Shown piece after piece: positions 60,000 to 64,000 of a DNA stretch of 64,000 bases (position 1 is its first letter; each line of letters begins with the position of its first letter). Source of the DNA: Uloborus plumipes (taxonomy: Eukaryota; Arthropoda; Arachnida; Araneae; Uloboridae). A model generated the notes under the pieces. The model saw only the letters and a list, made by a program, of their open reading frames with translations, was not told the DNA's origin and did not search any database. The position numbers and the translations under genes are program-made. The stretch lies in the NCBI GenBank assembly GCA_038373865.1, contig JAXGGA010004468.1, positions 1 to 64,000 of the forward strand, read 5' to 3'.

Positions 60000-61185
60000 T
60001 CGACATAAGTTTTTTACTTCATTCGTTTTTCATTCTTTGATTTCGTTTGCTGCAAAACGTACCAGATTTTTTATGGCTTTCGGGTATTTTTATATTATAT
60101 TTATACTAATTTCCGTTTAAAGTTTTTACGCAAAAAGCACGTCGGTAGCTGAGCTGCAATCATCACGAAAATATGCACACGTAAAGAAGGCTCTTTAACT
60201 GAAGGCAAAAGGTGTTGAAGACACTCTCTTGACGCCAATTGGAAAAGGACTAAAAAGAAGAGAAAAGGAAAAAAAATAAACAGTGCCATCCAATACTGAT
60301 CTCTTATTCCTGGCGACCACCCTCAAGCTTGAATTGTTAATTGTCACACGGTTTTACAAGATTCCCCACTGGGCCTGAGATTCCCACGTAAGATAACGCA
60401 AGTTTCGTTCACCCTATGGCGCATCCCCTTAAAAGTTCGGACCACCCTGTGATGTGGGAACAGAATAAAATGCAGCTAATCCTAACTTTTACCAGTAATA
60501 TCTATTATCTAACGTAGGATAATTCCCATGACTATTTACAATACTCCTTCCAGAATTGTAGCAATTTGTCAACCGTCAACCTTTCAACCACTCATCAGAA
60601 GAAATACGTTTTATGACTTTTGCCTCTTAATGGGCTTTCAAGCATCACGGGGATTTGCCTCCATTTTCTCTGACCATTCAATTGCCCCCAGCCGAACAGA
60701 TATAGCTCGCAGGGCCTCAAGCTCGGGAGGTACCCAAGAAAGGATGTGTGGGAGATAAAGTGATATATGTCATTCCTAAAACTCTTCCCCAACAAAGCAA
60801 TCCGGTCATTTAAAAAAAACTGCTCTCACGCTTTTCTTCCCAAATACTTTTGTTTGTTAACGTTTTATTTGTATAAGATTGAAGAACGAATATCTTACTA
60901 TAAGCCCGAGAGCGAAAGCTGTTTGAAGTTACAGGACTCCGGCTGGGCCCGAATAATCTCTTGCAGGCACTCATTCACAACGCAACAAATTTTAAGCAAA
61001 ATTCCATGCAATTAGATTATATTAAAAACTTTTGTTAAAAATTGTGTTTTTTTGCACAAACTATTAATCGCATGTATGTTAATTTAAAATATACTGAATA
61101 TGTATTTTTATTCCCGTAATTATCTTTCCTTTAAAAGAACTAAAGATGGGACCGCCCAAAGAAAAATTCCTCCCCCTTAGAAAGT
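60000..61185. other. hAT interior, no recognised gene
   Basis: Slightly higher GC than flanks but no conserved protein blocks in any frame. Confidence 0.45.
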
Positions 61186-61189
61186 TGGG

Positions 61190-62110
61190 CCCTAGACCTA
61201 TTCCTGGGGCCCCATCTTTCTAAGGGGCCTTAATTTTTTTAAAGGCATAGCACATCATAAAAGCTATGGGAACAGTACGTGTATATTTTAAGGTAAAATA
61301 ATTAAAAAAAATAACGATATATTAATTGGAAAAAAAATTTCCTTAAACGAGAATTTTTATTGATTCTTGCAACCGTAGGGGCCCCATGACCATAGAAGCC
61401 CCGAAGGGGATTCAGAAATGTACATGATAAATGATTTACATATTGCTGAGATGTACAAAGGGGCCTTCAAAAATGTATTTTGACAGACCCCCAAACCTGT
61501 AAATCAATCACCGCATTCTGCCATTGAATCTTTAGGGGTCTCCAAATTACTGTGGTCCCTAGTATTAGTAATTCAAGCCCTGCTTGGATGCAGGGCACTA
61601 TCTTGAGCAGTCGTCCTATTGGCTTCAGCCCGAGCCTATAATCCTCATCTAACTGTCACTTTCCATGGATTTTGAGCATAAAACTCATGACTTTCCATGG
61701 CAACTCCTCAAATCCAAAAATTTTTGGTTTTGAAGATGTGACGCTGCCAACTAGGCTTGGGCCTGGGGTGCTATCTTTCTAAGAGGTCTCAAATTTTAAA
61801 GGATTATGCACAGCATTAAAGTTATGCAAACAATATGAGTATTTTTAAGAAAAATAAAAAATGAACTATTTATTAATTGGAAAAATAAAAACTTCCTTGA
61901 ACGAGAATCTTTACTCATTCTACCGGTAACGGATTTACCATATTGCAACTGTGAGAGCCTCCATGACCATAGAGGCCCCTAAGAGGGTTCAAAGATGTGC
62001 ATGATAAATGATTTACATAGTGCTGAGATGGACAAAGGGGGCCCTCAAAAATGTATTTTAACGGGGCCCTTAGTCACGCTGCATTCTGCCACTGAATTTT
62101 CAGACGGGCT
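61190..62110. repeat. Tandem duplication (~565-bp step) in hAT right part
   Basis: CATGATAAATGATTTACATA occurs at 61423 and 61999; GACCATAGA-GCCCC, CAAAGGGGCC, CATTCTGCCA-TGAAT and CATCTTTCTAAG-like blocks repeat in the same order. The copies have diverged. Confidence 0.75.
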
Positions 62111-62403
62111 TCAAATTATTGTGGGCTTTGGGCCTCATTATTAATTAGTTGGGCCCAGCTTAAATGCAGGGCCTTATTGGGAGCAATCACCAATCAGTCC
62201 TATTGGCTTTGGCTAACTGTCAATTTCCGTGGGTTTTGATAATTTTCCAATCAAGTTCGTGACTTACGTTATTAGCAATTCCTCAAATTGATAATTTTTA
62301 GTTTTAAGAATGTGACAATCCATTTTTTCGAGGCCCCCTGTCTTTCTGAGGCCCCAGGCTCGCGCCTCATGCGCCTATTGGGTGATCCGCTACTGCGCAG
62401 GTT

Positions 62404-63520
62404 AGGTATAAAAATAACAGTATGTTATGTAAAAGAAAACTGATAAAGTTTTAGAAAAGGCTGGAAAAATTTATCTTCCCTGAAGTGTTAATGGAGATTT
62501 TGTAATAATTATGTGTGCAGCAGACCAGAGCTCGTTCTAAAGCTGAGTGGAAAGGGAGACTGGCCTGCCCTGGTGAAGTAGAATTTCCACCCTCTTTGCC
62601 TTGAAAGCTTAATCGTTCCATTATCTTCTCCACCAACCAGCCTCACTTTCCCAGTAGTAGCTACCTCTTCCCCTCCCCCTCATGAAGTAGAATTTGTTTG
62701 CAATCTCTATCTACCAGGAAACGTCAGATTCTGGATTTATGAATTTTCCAGAAAATTTAGTATGAAAAATCGAGCTTATTTTTAAATCATCACAGATCGA
62801 ATTGTCCTGAAATTTGCATCATATTTGTGTTTGTACTCTCCTTTAAAGTATTTTTTTATGTTTTATGATTTTATTTGTTTTTTTTTTCGGGGGGGGGGGG
62901 GTCCTTTTTGCATAAAATGTAAAATTTAACTATTATAAAATCTAACAGCAGCGTCAAAGTTAGCCCAAAATTTAGAAAAGAGCTGGTTTCAAACACTTGA
63001 GGGGGGATATCTTTCACCTTAACTAGAGGACTGGACCGATGATCTAAAACTGAAGAAAAATTGCCAGTGACGTGGTCCATACGAAACAGGAAAACCTGGA
63101 GTAATTTGTTTTTCTAAGTTCCACACTGACCCTCATTGCACTGAGACACAGAACCACATATACTTTTTCGTTTCTTTTAAGTTCACAAATGGGTGTTTTT
63201 CATCTTTTCTAAAGGTATCCCATCTAACTAATGAGCTAATAAAATAAATGCTAAATAATATGTATTACCCAAGTTTTGCCAAAAATTATGATTGACCCTT
63301 GCTGCATAGACCCCAGAACTTTCAGACATGGCAGTTTTTGGTTTTCCGGGACTAAGTGTGACCTACTTATTCCAGACTGTATTGAACGTCAACCATAAAA
63401 TTGACCAATGGCTCATTTTATCTACTGGAGGTCTAGTTAAAAAGCTAAAATTTTTTAGGCTATTAACTCAATGTACAGAGATATCAAAGATTTAAAAAGA
63501 AACCACCATAAAATGTCAGT
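62404..63520. other. Intergenic between hAT and TTC36
   Basis: No gene recognised. (T)n(G)12 run at 62878-62902. Confidence 0.5.
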
Positions 63521-63536
63521 AAAATCAAAAATTGTG

Positions 63537-63542
63537 TTTATT
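63537..63542 (-). terminator. Candidate poly(A) signal for TTC36
   Basis: TTTATT on the + strand is AATAAA on the minus strand, 164 bp past the TTC36 stop. A plausible 3' UTR end, unproven. Confidence 0.4.
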
Positions 63543-63705
63543 CCTCCGAACTCTCATAAAATCTCTCTTAAATTATAATAGACTCAAAGCTTCAAACGTG
63601 CGTAACTTTTTCGTACATCCTGCAATGAATTAAAATTCTCTTTTTTGGGTTAGACACTATATCTTTCTAATTTGTTCAAAGAACAGCAGTATTTTCGGAA
63701 GCAAT

Positions 63706-63965
63706 CTATGACATCATGCCTTTTTGGTATTGTTCCATCACTTTGGATAGCATCTGGTTGCAGAGGGCAGCGTAGGGATTCATCTGGACTATTTGGGAGC
63801 GCGCGAAACTGCTGCCCAAGCTGGCCGCTTTCTTGAAATCTTCTAGAGCCATTTCTGTTTTGCCTTGAAAACGGTATATGAGCGCCCTCTGGCAGTAAGC
63901 CAAACATGTTGATCTGCCTTTTCCGGAACCAAGTTTGATGGCAGTATCCAAATCCTTCAGGGCAG
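63706..63965 (-). CDS. TTC36: Tetratricopeptide repeat protein 36, last coding exon
   Basis: TTC36 is a small cytosolic TPR protein; the vertebrate protein is linked to tyrosine metabolism through HPD stability. On the minus strand the acceptor TTTTCCCACAG precedes 63965. Two bases complete a codon, then ALKDLDTAIKLGSGKGRSTC..., a TPR pair including RALIYRFQGKTEMALEDFKK (helix A/B of the third repeat), then SSFARSQIVQMNPYAALCNQ and MLSKVMEQYQKGMMS, stop TAG at 63706-63708. GxxFA, NPYAALCNxML is the characteristic TTC36 C-terminal tail. About 86 of the family's about 190 residues are here; the upstream exons lie beyond the right edge. The exon is convergent with the CIDE-N gene and separated from it by the hAT. 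Confidence 0.92.
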
Positions 63966-64000
63966 CTGTGGGAAAACAGATTTCAGAAAAGTGTTACTAT

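Larger units (their letters stand above)
56388..62395. mobile_element. 6.0-kb hAT transposon
   Basis: Ends CAGTGGCGGATCA (56388) and the inverse of CAGTAGCGGATCA (ending 62395), with perfect 8-bp duplication CGCAGGTT at 56380-56387 and 62396-62403. Subterminal regions repeat GAGGCCCC and GGGGCCT blocks. It contains a transposase remnant on the minus strand (59437-59664), pieces of other hAT ends (58575, 59122), a minisatellite (59825-59985) and a tandem duplication (61190-62110). Confidence 0.92.

Overview
This window is AT-rich eukaryotic nuclear DNA. It has spliced genes with GT-AG introns, tRNA-derived SINEs, mariner/Tc1, hAT and Helitron transposons, and long introns full of repeats. Gene structure and repeat content fit an arthropod, most likely a chelicerate such as a spider. 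That assignment is inference, since no species marker can be read directly.

Three protein-coding genes can be supported. (1) On the + strand, bases 1-9078 carry the last six coding exons of a lysosomal-type beta-hexosaminidase (GH20). It includes the catalytic Asp-Glu pair, ends in a tiny terminal exon (CTG TAA) and has a poly(A) signal at 9179. (2) On the + strand, 22936-37908 carries a complete-looking four-exon gene for a 387-residue CIDE-N protein of the DFF/Drep family, best matching a Drep2-like protein. Its third intron, about 10.8 kb, contains two very large inverted repeats. (3) On the - strand, 63706-63965 is the last coding exon of TTC36, a tetratricopeptide protein.

Between and inside the genes lie layered mobile elements. 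Intron 1 of the hexosaminidase gene holds two SINEs and an internally deleted mariner. A Tc1 element sits inside a LINE remnant at 11050-12600. At 13335-20005 a 6.7-kb hAT element with a perfect 8-bp target duplication contains a cluster of foldback MITEs, an inverted LTR fragment, a MITE built on a GTACACATTTGCCCC motif, and a near-full-length but dead Tc1/Tc3-like transposon. At 56388-62395 there is a second 6.0-kb hAT, again with a perfect 8-bp duplication, with a hAT transposase remnant and a short-period minisatellite.

From 37909 to about 56380 there is an 18-kb, transposon-poor, T-rich stretch downstream of the CIDE-N gene. It has only one Helitron, one hAT MITE and a few small MITEs, and a good poly(A) site at 56115. 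It may be an extremely long 3' UTR of that gene or simply intergenic DNA.

No bacterial operon, CRISPR array or defence system is present. The most unusual structures are the two intronic palindromes (26727-28092 and 29222-32030), which would be transcribed as long hairpin RNA, and the LTR fragment whose two ends face each other (14121-14893).
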